Assembly (NCBI GenBank): GCA_016201805.1
Contig: JACQCB010000085.1
Coordinates: 1-11,634 of the forward strand
Origin: Nitrospirota bacterium
GTDB lineage: Bacteria; Nitrospirota; Nitrospiria; Nitrospirales; Nitrospiraceae
Direction of reading: 5' to 3'
DNA: 11,634 nt
Shown: piece after piece, positions 11,601 through 11,634 of the stretch
Position numbering within the stretch: the first letter of the stretch is position 1
How the letters are laid out: the number at the start of each line of letters is the position of its first letter
The notes under the pieces: model-generated
Database searches by the model: none
What the model saw: the letters and a program-made list of their open reading frames with translations, nothing else
What the model was told of the DNA's origin: nothing
Translations under genes and position numbers: made by a program

Positions 11601-11634
11601 GAGGCTCTTTTTGAAACGGCCTTTGTCTGCGACA

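Noticed and set aside
1..11634. CRISPR array
   Set aside because: No set of direct repeats with regular spacers of 25-45 nt occurs. The only tandem repeats have 7, 10 and 14 bp units.

Overview
The window looks like a chromosomal segment of a GC-rich Gram-negative-type bacterium. The mix of conserved proteins, two secreted proteins of unknown function and an ISMhu11-type IS1-family transposase suggests Nitrospira or a relative, but this is inference from family resemblance and codon style, not a database match.

Layout. (1) 103-1347: two co-oriented genes (+) for secreted proteins with clean signal peptides and strong ribosome binding sites. They end at a perfect 36-bp palindrome that acts as a two-way terminator facing mutS. 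(2) 8516-1403: a long leftward (-) housekeeping operon, pdxJ - acpS - nnrED - tsaE - HIT phosphorylase-like - lapA - mutS. Several junctions overlap (ATGA at tsaE/HIT and HIT/lapA, 8 nt at lapA/mutS). It covers pyridoxal phosphate synthesis, acyl-carrier activation, NAD(P)HX repair, tRNA t6A modification, dinucleotide or nucleotide turnover, a membrane protein and mismatch repair. A plausible promoter lies at 8618-8645. (3) 8664-11444: an AT-richer accessory block. (4) 11445-11634: GC-richer flank with no gene, ending in a good outward promoter.

The main result is that block (3) is delimited as one insertion. At 8664-8678 and 11430-11444 there are 15-bp terminal inverted repeats (14/15 identical). 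Each is immediately flanked by a perfect 11-bp direct repeat, CTGGCCTGAGG, at 8653-8663 and 11445-11455. This is the signature of a 2,781-bp transposon. It carries, from left to right: a small DUF4177-like gene (-) whose stop codon lies in the left terminal repeat; an apparently intact DDE transposase (-) ending 9 nt before the DUF4177 start; a tRNA gene (-) with encoded CCA and the very unusual anticodon ACT; and a rightward three-gene operon of a RelE/HigB/Gp49-like toxin, an XRE antitoxin and a DUF3467-like protein. The tRNA and the toxin operon diverge from overlapping promoters near 10006-10035. A 10-bp perfect hairpin and three head-to-tail decamers lie just inside the right end.

A tRNA gene plus a three-gene toxin-antitoxin-like module as cargo of a compact transposon is, as far as I know, unusual and is the part most worth following up. 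Which enzyme mobilises the element, whether the tRNA is charged and with what, and whether DUF3467 takes part in toxin control cannot be settled from sequence alone.
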